From NCBI GenBank assembly GCA_038751365.1, contig JBCDGH010000031.1:1-13954 (forward strand): 13,954 nt of DNA, read 5' to 3'. The notes beneath the pieces are model-generated. The model had not been told where the DNA came from, made no database searches, and worked only from the letters and a program-made list of their open reading frames with translations. A program made the translations under genes and the position numbers. This document shows positions 7,291 through 13,954 of the stretch, in pieces. Origin of the DNA: JBCDGH01 sp038751365 (GTDB lineage: Bacteria > Patescibacteriota > JACMRA01). The stretch's first letter is position 1. Every line of letters starts with the position of its first letter.

Positions 7291-8412
7291 ATGAAAATAG
7301 TCCATATATCCACAAGGATAAAAATTGACTACGGTGGAGGAGAAAAGTTTCTAGAGCAATTTATCGCAAGTTTTAATAATTATGAGCATGTCTTTATAGG
7401 GAGGGACAATGTAGTAAATAAACTCTTTGAAAAAGCTGGTTACAAGTCTTTCTACTCTCCTGCCGGTTTTGAGCCCATTACGCCGAAACGAAAGCTTTTT
7501 ATACCTATTTCTTTCATTTTGGGAATTGTTCAGTTCATCAAATTTTATAAATTTTGGAGGGATGCTGATGTAATAATTGTATCAGCTTCGTCAATTGCAG
7601 AGCCTATATTTCTACTTCCTTGGATTAAAATCTTTTTCCCAAAAAAGCGTCTAATTCAATTTATACATGGCATGTGTATAAGTTATTACTATAAACAGCC
7701 TTTAGTCGGATTATTGCGCAAGGTATGGACAACTATGGAAATAGTTTTTGTTAGTGAGTCTCAAAAATTAAGCTGGGAAAATAATAACTTAGTGGGGAAG
7801 AAAAATTATGTTGTATATAATGGTGTAAAAATCTCTAATAAACCACTAGTTGTGAGAGCCGACGAGATAGTTAGGATTGGCTATATCGGTAGAATGTATT
7901 TTGAAAAAAAAGTAGATATACTACTGAAAGCACTTTCTTTGGTTAAGCCTGAGAAGAAAGTAGAAGTTTACTTAGCAGGAGATGGACCTCAATTAAAAGA
8001 GCTTAAACAGCTTGAGCAATCATTAAATGTAAGTAAAAACATTAGTTTCAAATGGTTGGGCTTTGTAGATGACACTAAAGAATTTTACAGCATGTTAGAC
8101 CTTGTTGTGTTTCCAAGTGCAATCGAATCTTTTGGACTAGTATTACTCGAAGCTTGGGAAAGAGGTGTTCCGGTAATCACTTCAAACATCCCTGCTTTCA
8201 TTGAATTAAAGTTGGAGGCTCCTTCTTTAGAAAGAAAACTAGCTTTTGAACTAAATAATATTAGTGATCTAAGAGATAAGATTGATTATTTTCTAAATAA
8301 TACTAAATTGTATACTGAATCGAACTATAAGGATAGTCTACACTCCTTTGTGAAATACAATTTTAGTTTTGAAACAATGTTTAACGAATATAATAAATTA
8401 TTAAAAAGCTAG
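7291..8412 (+). CDS. Glycosyltransferase family 4 (GT-B, retaining)
   Basis: A 373-residue GT-B glycosyltransferase with clear family 4 marks: the acceptor loop YGGGEKF (14-20), FIHG (124-127), VVYNGV (174-179) leading into the donor domain, IGYIGRMYFEKK (196-207, Arg201 and Lys206/207 for phosphate binding), LAGDGP (228-233), and the E-x7-E motif ESFGLVLLE (Glu279 and Glu287). Such enzymes transfer a sugar from a nucleotide donor with retention, usually onto lipid-linked oligosaccharides at the inner membrane face. A hydrophobic stretch at 70-85 may help membrane attachment. The sugar is unknown; the neighbouring gmd makes a GDP-6-deoxyhexose donor possible. It starts 37 nt after gmd. An AAAGGG lies about 20 nt upstream, too far for a normal Shine-Dalgarno. 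Confidence 0.9.
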   Translation: MKIVHISTRIKIDYGGGEKFLEQFIASFNNYEHVFIGRDNVVNKLFEKAGYKSFYSPAGFEPITPKRKLFIPISFILGIVQFIKFYKFWRDADVIIVSASSIAEPIFLLPWIKIFFPKKRLIQFIHGMCISYYYKQPLVGLLRKVWTTMEIVFVSESQKLSWENNNLVGKKNYVVYNGVKISNKPLVVRADEIVRIGYIGRMYFEKKVDILLKALSLVKPEKKVEVYLAGDGPQLKELKQLEQSLNVSKNISFKWLGFVDDTKEFYSMLDLVVFPSAIESFGLVLLEAWERGVPVITSNIPAFIELKLEAPSLERKLAFELNNISDLRDKIDYFLNNTKLYTESNYKDSLHSFVKYNFSFETMFNEYNKLLKS

Positions 8413-8428
8413 TATTTAAGAATTAACT

Positions 8429-8460
8429 TTGACAAATTGTTAATACCTTTCCAATCTAGT
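8429..8460 (+). promoter_or_regulatory. Candidate -35 box (TTGACA) before methyltransferase-like gene
   Basis: TTGACA at 8429-8434 lies 37 nt before the ATG at 8466, nearly the same distance as at gmd (38 nt). The only -10-like string is TCTAGT at 8455-8460 with a 20-nt spacer, a poor fit. The similar surrounding bases (TTTGACAAA then TTG) at both sites are the main reason to list it. Confidence 0.25.
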
Positions 8461-8465
8461 CCCGT

Positions 8466-9080
8466 ATGATCAAAAGTGTAAAAAAAATCGCCAAGAAAGC
8501 TATACAGAAAATCAACCCTTTTACTGAAAATCCTAGGTACATAAGCTGGTTTCCAGTTCTTGACTATGTCCCAGACAAATTAGACAAAAACATCCTCGAG
8601 CTTGGTCTAGGTCAAGGGACTCAACACTTACTAAATAATTTCAAGCATGTTTATTCTTTTGAGGTCTTTCACACTAAGTACTGGTACGACTATACTGTAA
8701 AACAAAATGAGAGTTATAAAAATTGGGAGCATAAATTCATCTACTCAACTGATTTAGGTATAAGTGACGTAGATGCTGAGTTAGTAGCAACTAAAGGTGT
8801 TACTAGAAGAACGGGAGTGCTTAAGAAGTATTTTGAGCTCTTAGAAGATTTTGTAGATTTTAAAAAGCTTGATGTTGTTTTTGTTGATCAGGGATTTCAT
8901 ATGCGAGGAGAGTGTGTTAATTATTTTTTAGATAAAAAGATACCTTACGTCATTTGTGATGATTGGAATTTCGGTGAAGATGATTATTATGGTTATCGAG
9001 GTATCAAACCAAATTCAAGCTATTTTGAGAAAGTTTACTCTGGAGGTATGGGAGATAAAGTCTGGATATTAAAGTCATAG
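8466..9080 (+). CDS. Small class I methyltransferase-like protein
   Basis: A 204-residue protein with a basic N-terminus (KSVKKIAKKAIQK) and a Rossmann-like core. ILELGLGQGTQ (43-53) fits motif I of class I SAM-dependent methyltransferases. FEVF at 65-68 supplies the acidic residue expected at the end of strand 2. LDVVFVDQGFHMRGE (135-149) resembles the strand 4/5 region with its Asp141 and His145, and YVICDDWNF (161-169) follows. The length is near the minimum for the fold. I do not recognise a specific subfamily; sugar O-methylation is an inference from the fold, the surrounding glycosyltransferases and the nearby SAM synthetase gene. The C-terminus is complete (GDKVWILKS). No Shine-Dalgarno is present. 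It could also be a degenerate, non-catalytic relative. Confidence 0.6.
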   Translation: MIKSVKKIAKKAIQKINPFTENPRYISWFPVLDYVPDKLDKNILELGLGQGTQHLLNNFKHVYSFEVFHTKYWYDYTVKQNESYKNWEHKFIYSTDLGISDVDAELVATKGVTRRTGVLKKYFELLEDFVDFKKLDVVFVDQGFHMRGECVNYFLDKKIPYVICDDWNFGEDDYYGYRGIKPNSSYFEKVYSGGMGDKVWILKS

Positions 9081-9084
9081 ACTG

Positions 9085-9113
9085 TAGACTATAAAGTAAA
9101 AGTCGGATATAAT
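9085..9113 (+). promoter_or_regulatory. Strong candidate promoter for the DUF4012 gene
   Basis: TAGACT at 9085-9090 (4 of 6 to TTGACA), a 17-nt spacer, and a perfect TATAAT at 9108-9113. Predicted transcription start is near 9120, giving a leader of only about 12-15 nt before the GTG/ATG of the DUF4012 gene. This is the best sigma70-type match I see in the window and marks a likely transcription unit boundary. Confidence 0.6.
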
Positions 9114-9131
9114 CACAATGTCAGACTCGTT

Positions 9132-11057
9132 GTGATGGATGTATCCGTATCTTTTAGCAAAACAAAGAAATTTAGATTAAGACTGCATGTTTTAATAACT
9201 ACTTTATGTATAAGTGTTTTCGTCTTTCTAAGTTTTGGAGTTAGCTTGTCTAAAAGTTATCAAAGAACATCTTTCACACTTACCCGCTTACTATCTAGAG
9301 CTGAAAATCTATTGCTTAGTGACCATATACTACTAGCTCGAGAGTTAGATGAATTACCAAATATATTATCTAAAGATCTAGAGCCTTTAAATCATTTTAC
9401 CGGTCTATCCCTCTTGATTACTCCTAGTATTGAGCAAGCCAGTAATTTAGCTAAAGAATGGGTTATAGCTTTTTCTCCATTAACTCAATATAAACTAGGA
9501 GTAACCGGAGTAGTTAGTACTAAAAGTTTTGAAAGTAGATTTACCGTAGATTTAAATAATTTTTTTATATCAGCTGAATCTTTATATGAGAAAACACAGA
9601 AACAGTACATACCTTTGAGGCTCTTTGGTCAGGTTACTGAAGTACTGACTGGTAGTAAACCTAGATCTTTATTTTATATCGATACTTTTTTGGACATAAT
9701 TCAAGAACTGTTAACGCATAAAGAAGAAATTCTATCTATTTTAGGTCACTATAGTACACAAAAGTATGTGTTTTTTACTCAAAATATTGGAGAAGCTAGA
9801 GCCAATGGTGGTTTTATGGGTTCATATTTTCCTGTTGAAGTATTTCAGGGTCGATTTAAATTAGGCGATAGTCAATCGATATACTTTGCCAGCAAGAGTA
9901 GTAATCAGCAAAGCTTTGCTCACCCAGTTACTTGGGCTTACGGTTATTTATATAACCAAGCTTACCTTGGAGGTTTGCATAACGACAATTCCTTTACTTG
10001 CTTTGACGATTCAGCTAGCTTAATTGAAAAAAATTTCATAGGTAGTGAAAACGGTTATGGGTTTAATGGTCTTGTAATGTTAAATTCAAGTGTAATAAAA
10101 AAAATATTACCACCTACTTTTAGATTAGATATAGACGATAATTTAGTTTTAGGTTACGATAATATTTTAGAAGAAATTGAAAGAATAACTTCTTTGGAAG
10201 CTGAAGATACCAGTAATCCTAAATTTCGTATTGGTCAGATATTTGCTAAAATTTTAGAGAATTTTGAGAGTATTTTTAGAGATGTTAGTCTAACTGACCT
10301 TGGGATAAAAATAATCACTGCTTTGAGTGCTAGGGATATACAGGTGTGGTTTAAAGATAAAGCAATTCATTCCTATTGGTCAGGATTACCTTTTGCTTCT
10401 AATAGAAATTGTGGCTATCAAACAAGTTCGAAAGACTATACTATCACGCCAATAGTAACTAATTTATCAGGAGATAAACGGAATTTAATAACCCAAAACC
10501 AGTTTAATGTGAGCCTTGGTAAAAACAATGGTTATTTAAATGTGCAAGTCAGATTCAAACAGAAACTACCTCCTGGTATAAACCTTCAACGTGGCTTTCA
10601 AGATTTTGTACCTATGACTTTTGTAGGTTTGCAAGTACCACTAGAAAGTACTAATTTAAAAGTAACTAGCCCAGAAAGCTTAGATCTTAAATTCCCTCAG
10701 CCGTACTATAAGGAATATATCTTATTAGATGAAGATCAAGAGCTGGTTATGCAGGATGAGGTGCAGACAGTAGAAAGTACTGCTAGAAATATTGATAACA
10801 GTAATGGATTTAGCTATCTACAGCCAGATAATACACAAGTTATTGGAATTTACATAAGTGATGATATTCAAGAATCAGTTGTTGATTTCGAATTTTCCAT
10901 TCCTAATAATAAAGAAAATTTAAGATTTTTTGGACAGCCTGGTCTTAATGAGCCGCTTCTAAGTATCGGGAAAGGTTTGAGATTTGCTAACTCTGAAGCA
11001 AGTTATACTTTTGATGACACTAAAATTAACTCTGGAGTAAATATTATGGTTGAATAG
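9132..11057 (+). CDS. Membrane-anchored DUF4012 domain protein
   Basis: A 641-residue protein with a positively charged N-terminus (KTKKFRLRLH), one hydrophobic helix at about 18-38, and a long extracytoplasmic part. The DUF4012 signature is visible as FFTQNIGEARANGGFMGSY (214-232), matching the family pattern QN..E.R..GGF.GS. The rest has alternating strands and Asn/Ser-rich loops. The family has no established biochemical role. It is frequent in Patescibacteria and some Actinobacteria, often beside polysaccharide genes, so a function in assembling or attaching surface glycans is reasonable but unproven. It starts at GTG 9132, directly followed by ATG 9135; either is possible. It appears to be transcribed from its own TATAAT promoter and is followed by a 209-nt gap, so it may form a single-gene unit. 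Confidence 0.88.
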   Translation: MMDVSVSFSKTKKFRLRLHVLITTLCISVFVFLSFGVSLSKSYQRTSFTLTRLLSRAENLLLSDHILLARELDELPNILSKDLEPLNHFTGLSLLITPSIEQASNLAKEWVIAFSPLTQYKLGVTGVVSTKSFESRFTVDLNNFFISAESLYEKTQKQYIPLRLFGQVTEVLTGSKPRSLFYIDTFLDIIQELLTHKEEILSILGHYSTQKYVFFTQNIGEARANGGFMGSYFPVEVFQGRFKLGDSQSIYFASKSSNQQSFAHPVTWAYGYLYNQAYLGGLHNDNSFTCFDDSASLIEKNFIGSENGYGFNGLVMLNSSVIKKILPPTFRLDIDDNLVLGYDNILEEIERITSLEAEDTSNPKFRIGQIFAKILENFESIFRDVSLTDLGIKIITALSARDIQVWFKDKAIHSYWSGLPFASNRNCGYQTSSKDYTITPIVTNLSGDKRNLITQNQFNVSLGKNNGYLNVQVRFKQKLPPGINLQRGFQDFVPMTFVGLQVPLESTNLKVTSPESLDLKFPQPYYKEYILLDEDQELVMQDEVQTVESTARNIDNSNGFSYLQPDNTQVIGIYISDDIQESVVDFEFSIPNNKENLRFFGQPGLNEPLLSIGKGLRFANSEASYTFDDTKINSGVNIMVE

Positions 11058-11266
11058 ATATTGAATTTTCTGGGTATATTTGTTCATGTTTGGTAATAGA
11101 TATAAACTTCTAAGTTAACAAAAATAGTTGATCTTGGTTGCGCTAGGTATTTGACTAATCTTAATTTAAATATGTAAAATTATATGGTTTGAGTTGTTGA
11201 ATATGTTGATAATGTCAATGTATATGCCCAGTAAAAGCACCTAAGAATAATTAAACAAAAGCTTGT
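11058..11266 (+). other. 209-nt intergenic region between DUF4012 and UXS genes
   Basis: The longest non-coding stretch in the window. It is very A+T-rich and T-rich on the top strand. I see no tRNA, no convincing rho-independent terminator, no open frame longer than about ten codons, and no repeat. Its one supported element is a promoter candidate at 11151-11180. Confidence 0.6.
11151..11180 (+). promoter_or_regulatory. Candidate promoter for the UXS-GalE unit
   Basis: TTGACT at 11151-11156 (5 of 6), an 18-nt spacer, and TAAAAT at 11175-11180 (5 of 6). Transcription would start near 11187, about 80 nt before the UXS ATG. This would drive the UDP-sugar pair at 11267-13206. Confidence 0.5.
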
Positions 11267-12205
11267 ATGAAAAAAATATTAATAACTGGTGGGGCAGGTT
11301 TTATAGGTTCTAATTTATGCAGGTACTTATTAGCTAAAGGTCATAAAGTACTTTGTTTAGATAATTTCTTTTCCTCTAAAAAATCTAGTATCTCAGGTCT
11401 GCTTGATGATCCTCACTTTGAGTTTATTAGCCATGACATTATTGAACCTATAAGCTTATCAGGTGTAGACTGTATTTATCATTTGGCTTGTCCGGCTTCA
11501 CCGCCTAACTACCAAAAAGATCCAATTTATACTTTTCGTACAAGCGTTTGGGGTACTTACAATATCTTGCAAGTAGCTAGAGAAAATCAAGCTAGAGTCC
11601 TATTGGCTTCTACTTCAGAAATTTATGGTGACCCTTTCCAGCACCCTCAAACTGAAACTTATTGGGGTAATGTAAACCCTATCGGTCCTAGGTCTTGTTA
11701 CGATGAAGGTAAGAGAGCCAGTGAAACCTTATTCATGGCTCATTATAACATGCATAGTCTGGATATAAAAATTGTCAGGATATTTAATACCTATGGTCCT
11801 TACATGGGCAGAGATGATGGGAGGGTAGTTTCTAACTTTATCAATCAGGCATTAAATAATCAAGATATCACTATCTATGGTGATGGTACACAAACTAGAT
11901 CTTTTCAGTATATTGATGATTTAGTTAATGGGTTAGTTAAAATGATGAATAGTGAAGATGATTTTGTTGGTCCAGTAAATCTAGGTAATCCAGGTGAATA
12001 CACAGTAGCTCAACTAGCAGAATTTATTTTAAAATTACTGCCTGAAAGTAAAAGCAAAGTAGTGTATAAAGACTTACCCATAAACGACCCAAAAAAAAGA
12101 AAACCAGACATATCTCTAGCTAAGGCTAAACTTGATTGGAAACCTGTGATTGAACTTGAAAGAGGTTTAACTCAGACTATAGACTATTTTCGAATTACTC
12201 AATAA
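11267..12205 (+). CDS. UDP-glucuronate decarboxylase (UDP-xylose synthase)
   Basis: A 312-residue extended short-chain dehydrogenase that converts UDP-glucuronate to UDP-xylose and CO2 with bound NAD. It has GGAGFIG (8-14), the family-typical HLACPASPPNYQ (72-83), STSEIYGDP (115-123, Thr116 and Glu118), YWGNVNPIG and RSCYDEGKR (142-150, with catalytic Tyr145 and Lys149). RIFNTYGP and DGRVVSNFI also match the family. These motifs separate it from dTDP-glucose dehydratases and from the bifunctional ArnA. Length is that of the short, soluble bacterial form without a membrane anchor. UDP-glucose dehydrogenase, needed to make UDP-glucuronate, is not in the window. The next gene, a 4-epimerase, starts 11 nt after its stop, suggesting one operon and possibly one pathway. 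Confidence 0.93.
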   Translation: MKKILITGGAGFIGSNLCRYLLAKGHKVLCLDNFFSSKKSSISGLLDDPHFEFISHDIIEPISLSGVDCIYHLACPASPPNYQKDPIYTFRTSVWGTYNILQVARENQARVLLASTSEIYGDPFQHPQTETYWGNVNPIGPRSCYDEGKRASETLFMAHYNMHSLDIKIVRIFNTYGPYMGRDDGRVVSNFINQALNNQDITIYGDGTQTRSFQYIDDLVNGLVKMMNSEDDFVGPVNLGNPGEYTVAQLAEFILKLLPESKSKVVYKDLPINDPKKRKPDISLAKAKLDWKPVIELERGLTQTIDYFRITQ

Positions 12206-12216
12206 AATCTTAAGAT

Positions 12217-13206
12217 ATGCAAAAAACTATTTTAATAACCGGAGGGGCAGGTTATATTGGTTCACAAACAAATTTGTACTTACTAGAGCAAGGTTTTAAG
12301 ACTATTGTTTTTGATAACTTAGTTTACGGTTATGAAGAAGTAGTTCCCAAAGAGTCAATTCTGATTAAAGGAGATCTAGCTGATAAAAATAGTTTAAGTG
12401 AAGTTTTTTCTAATTACCAAATTGATGGTGTAATACACTTTGCCGCTTATGCATACGTGGGCGAGAGCGTAACTGATCCCCAAAAATACTACCACAACAA
12501 TTTAGTTGGTACTCTGAATTTGCTAGCCGCGATGAAGGAGTATAAAGTAGACAAAATAGTCTTCTCTTCAACTTGCGCTACTTACGGTATTCCCGAAACT
12601 TTACCAATTACTGAAAACACACCACAAAGACCAATCAATCCCTACGGAAAGACTAAATTAATGATTGAAGAGGTTTTTAAAGATTATTATCAGGCCTATA
12701 ATCTGAATTCAATCTCTCTACGATATTTTAATGCCTGTGGTGGTGACCCTTTGCTGAGAACTGGTGAGCTACACGATCCAGAAACTCATTTAATTCCATT
12801 AGTGCTAGAAGCTGCCAAAGATTCGTCTAAATTAATTAAAATTTTTGGTGATGATTATGATACTCCTGATGGTACGTGTGTTCGTGACTATATTCACACT
12901 TTAGATTTGGCCTCAGCCCATTTTAAAGCTCTGCAGAAGCTTTTAGACGGAGAGCAAGTTTGTGAGTTTGTTAACCTGGGTACCGGTCAGGGATTTTCAG
13001 TTAAAGAGATTATTCAAACTGTAGAAAAAATTACTCAGTCTAAAGTCCAGTCCCAAGTCAGTTCGCGTAGACCTGGGGATCCTGATAAACTAATAGCTGA
13101 CATAACTAAAGCTAATAGCTTTTTAGGCTGGCGCCCAGAAAATTCTGCCTTAGATTACATTGTATCTACAGCCTGGGCTTGGAAGAATAGAGAGATTGAA
13201 AATTGA
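12217..13206 (+). CDS. galE: UDP-glucose 4-epimerase type enzyme (GalE-like)
   Basis: A 329-residue NAD-dependent 4-epimerase of the GalE family, of normal length. It shows GGAGYIG (9-15), HFAAYAYVGES (74-84), SSTCATYG (117-124), catalytic Tyr143 and Lys147 (YGKTK), RYFNACGGDP and RDYIHTLDLA. Standard members interconvert UDP-glucose and UDP-galactose. The residue equivalent to the E. coli gate Tyr299 appears to be Leu292 (RRPGDPDKL), which neither confirms nor excludes wider substrate use. Because it sits 11 nt downstream of a UDP-xylose synthase, it might instead or also convert UDP-xylose to UDP-arabinose; this is inference. Its TGA stop forms part of a TTGACA at 13203-13208. Confidence 0.92.
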   Translation: MQKTILITGGAGYIGSQTNLYLLEQGFKTIVFDNLVYGYEEVVPKESILIKGDLADKNSLSEVFSNYQIDGVIHFAAYAYVGESVTDPQKYYHNNLVGTLNLLAAMKEYKVDKIVFSSTCATYGIPETLPITENTPQRPINPYGKTKLMIEEVFKDYYQAYNLNSISLRYFNACGGDPLLRTGELHDPETHLIPLVLEAAKDSSKLIKIFGDDYDTPDGTCVRDYIHTLDLASAHFKALQKLLDGEQVCEFVNLGTGQGFSVKEIIQTVEKITQSKVQSQVSSRRPGDPDKLIADITKANSFLGWRPENSALDYIVSTAWAWKNREIEN

Positions 13207-13263
13207 CAAATCTACTAAAATCAAAGAATCCTGTTATAGATTATTCCACCTAAGCTCATCAAA
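13207..13263 (+). promoter_or_regulatory. Intergenic gap with extended -10 candidate before the GT2 gene
   Basis: A 57-nt gap. TG at 13232-13233, one base, then TATAGA at 13235-13240 resembles an extended -10 element, which can work without a good -35. The TTGACA at 13203-13208 is 26 nt upstream, too far to pair with it. No Shine-Dalgarno is seen before the ATG at 13264. Confidence 0.3.
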
Positions 13264-13357
13264 ATGTCAGTACTTTCCATTATTATCCCAGCCTATAACG
13301 AAACTAAAACCTTGGAACAGATTGTTGATAAAGTCTTAGCTACAGAGCTTCCCTCAG

Positions 13358-13368
13358 GTTTTTTCCAA
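13358..13368 (+). repeat. First copy of 11-mer GTTTTTTCCAA at a frame change
   Basis: The upstream frame reads GGT TTT TTC CAA and soon stops. The homologous continuation needs TCC AAG, that is five T rather than six, or a +1 shift. A 5-bp inverted repeat flanks the run (CTTCC at 13349-13353, GGAAG at 13369-13373). Confidence 0.7.
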
Positions 13369-13689
13369 GGAAGTTATAATTGTAAACGATTGTTCCACAG
13401 ATAATACTTTGGAAGTTGCTGATAAGTTAGCCAAGAAAAGATCTGAGATTAAAGTTCTTAGCAATCAGAGTAATTTAGGTAAATCTCAAACTGTAAGTAA
13501 AGGTATAGTAGCTTCAGCTGGGGATTGGGTAGTTGTTCAAGATGATGATTTAGAGTATGATCCTGCTGATATAGTTTTTATTTTAGAGAATGTAATCAAG
13601 CACAAATGCGACGTCGGCTACGGTAATAGATTTGGACTTGATAATGGAATGATTTATTGGCATAACTTTGTTGGTAATTATTTTTTGTC

Positions 13690-13700
13690 GTTTTTTCCAA
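13690..13700 (+). repeat. Second copy of 11-mer GTTTTTTCCAA at a frame change
   Basis: The upstream frame reads TCG TTT TTT CCA and stops at 13721-13723. The homologous continuation needs TCC AAT, that is seven T rather than six, or a -1 shift. It lies 332 nt after the first copy and is identical to it over 11 bases. Confidence 0.7.
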
Positions 13701-13954
13701 TATTTTCACTTTTCTTAAAATAAGAGTAAATATAGCTGATATGGAAGTTTGCTATAAATTAGTTAAGGGAGATATTTTTAGAGAAGTTGCTAAAACTATA
13801 AAATCAAAGTCTAATTTTGGATTCGAACCTGAAGTGACAGCTAAATTGGCTAACTATAAACAAAATGGTAAAAACTTACAATTTATAATATTACCAATAA
13901 AGTATTATCCTAGAACCATAGAAGAAGGGAAGAAGATGAAAGCATTTAGGGACG

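Larger units (their letters stand above)
13264..13954 (+). pseudogene. Family 2 glycosyltransferase (DPM1-like), two frame changes, cut by window end
   Basis: The ATG at 13264 begins SVLSIIIPAYNE, the start of a GT-A family 2 enzyme. The frame stops at a TAA soon after 13364. The match continues one frame over, with VIIVNDCSTDNT, then WVVVQDDDLEYDP (donor/metal site) and VGYGNRF, to a stop at 13721-13723. It then returns to the first frame with SNIFTFLKIRVNIADMEVCYK, FGFEPEVTAKLA and IKYYPRTIEEGKK, running off the edge. Together these give the ordered motifs of polyprenyl-phosphate mannosyl/glucosyltransferases, which load a sugar onto a lipid carrier. The first junction needs one base fewer and the second one base more; both fall on T6 within the same 11-mer GTTTTTTCCAA (13358-13368 and 13690-13700). 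It could be a recent pseudogene, an assembly error or a frame-regulated gene. Confidence 0.85.

Noticed and set aside
11058..11150. Possible small RNA or terminator after the DUF4012 gene
   Set aside because: No stable G+C-rich stem followed by a T run, and no tRNA-like fold could be traced.
13203..13240. TTGACA (13203) paired with TATAGA (13235) as one promoter
   Set aside because: The spacer is 26 nt, well outside the working range; only the extended -10 reading is kept as a weak candidate.
13409..13723. A separate 104-residue gene
   Set aside because: It is the middle third of the family 2 glycosyltransferase; the motifs before and after it in the other frame complete the family, so it is not an independent gene.
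1..13954. CRISPR array, insertion sequence, tRNA or attachment site
   Set aside because: No regularly spaced direct repeats, transposase motifs, terminal inverted repeats or cloverleaf sequences were seen on either strand.

Overview
This 13,954-base window is A+T-rich, with about one third G+C by eye. It carries genes on one strand only. The content suggests an uncultured, reduced-genome bacterium of the Patescibacteria/CPR type. The reasons are a DUF4012 protein (a family common in Patescibacteria and some Actinobacteria), tight gene packing, an almost complete lack of Shine-Dalgarno sequences, and a cell-surface polysaccharide cluster. The lineage is an inference; no marker gene here fixes it. 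Standard stops (TAA, TAG, TGA) are all used, so there is no sign of a recoded UGA.

Layout. Positions 1-352 hold the C-terminal end of a lectin- or propeller-like, probably surface-exposed, protein. Positions 362-3703 hold a compact three-gene unit: a free-standing class I glutamine amidotransferase, an ATP-grasp ligase resembling the peptide ligase PGM1 family, and S-adenosylmethionine synthetase (metK). The first two genes overlap by 11 nt. Positions 3795-9080 hold a polysaccharide export and assembly block: a 12-TM flippase, a GT-B glycosyltransferase, GDP-mannose 4,6-dehydratase (gmd), a family 4 glycosyltransferase and a small methyltransferase-like protein. Positions 9132-11057 encode a membrane-anchored DUF4012 protein behind the best promoter in the window. 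After a 209-nt gap come a UDP-glucuronate decarboxylase (UDP-xylose synthase), a GalE-type 4-epimerase, and a DPM1-like family 2 glycosyltransferase gene that changes frame twice and runs off the window end.

How the genes fit together. gmd, UXS and GalE supply activated sugars: a GDP-6-deoxyhexose intermediate, UDP-xylose, and UDP-galactose or UDP-arabinose. The glycosyltransferases would build a lipid-linked glycan, and the flippase would move it across the membrane. MetK could feed the methyltransferase-like protein. The amidotransferase/ATP-grasp pair looks like an ATP-dependent amide-forming system of unknown substrate, and is the best candidate for undescribed biochemistry here. The second most interesting item is the glycosyltransferase gene at the end: both frame changes fall on the identical 11-mer GTTTTTTCCAA.
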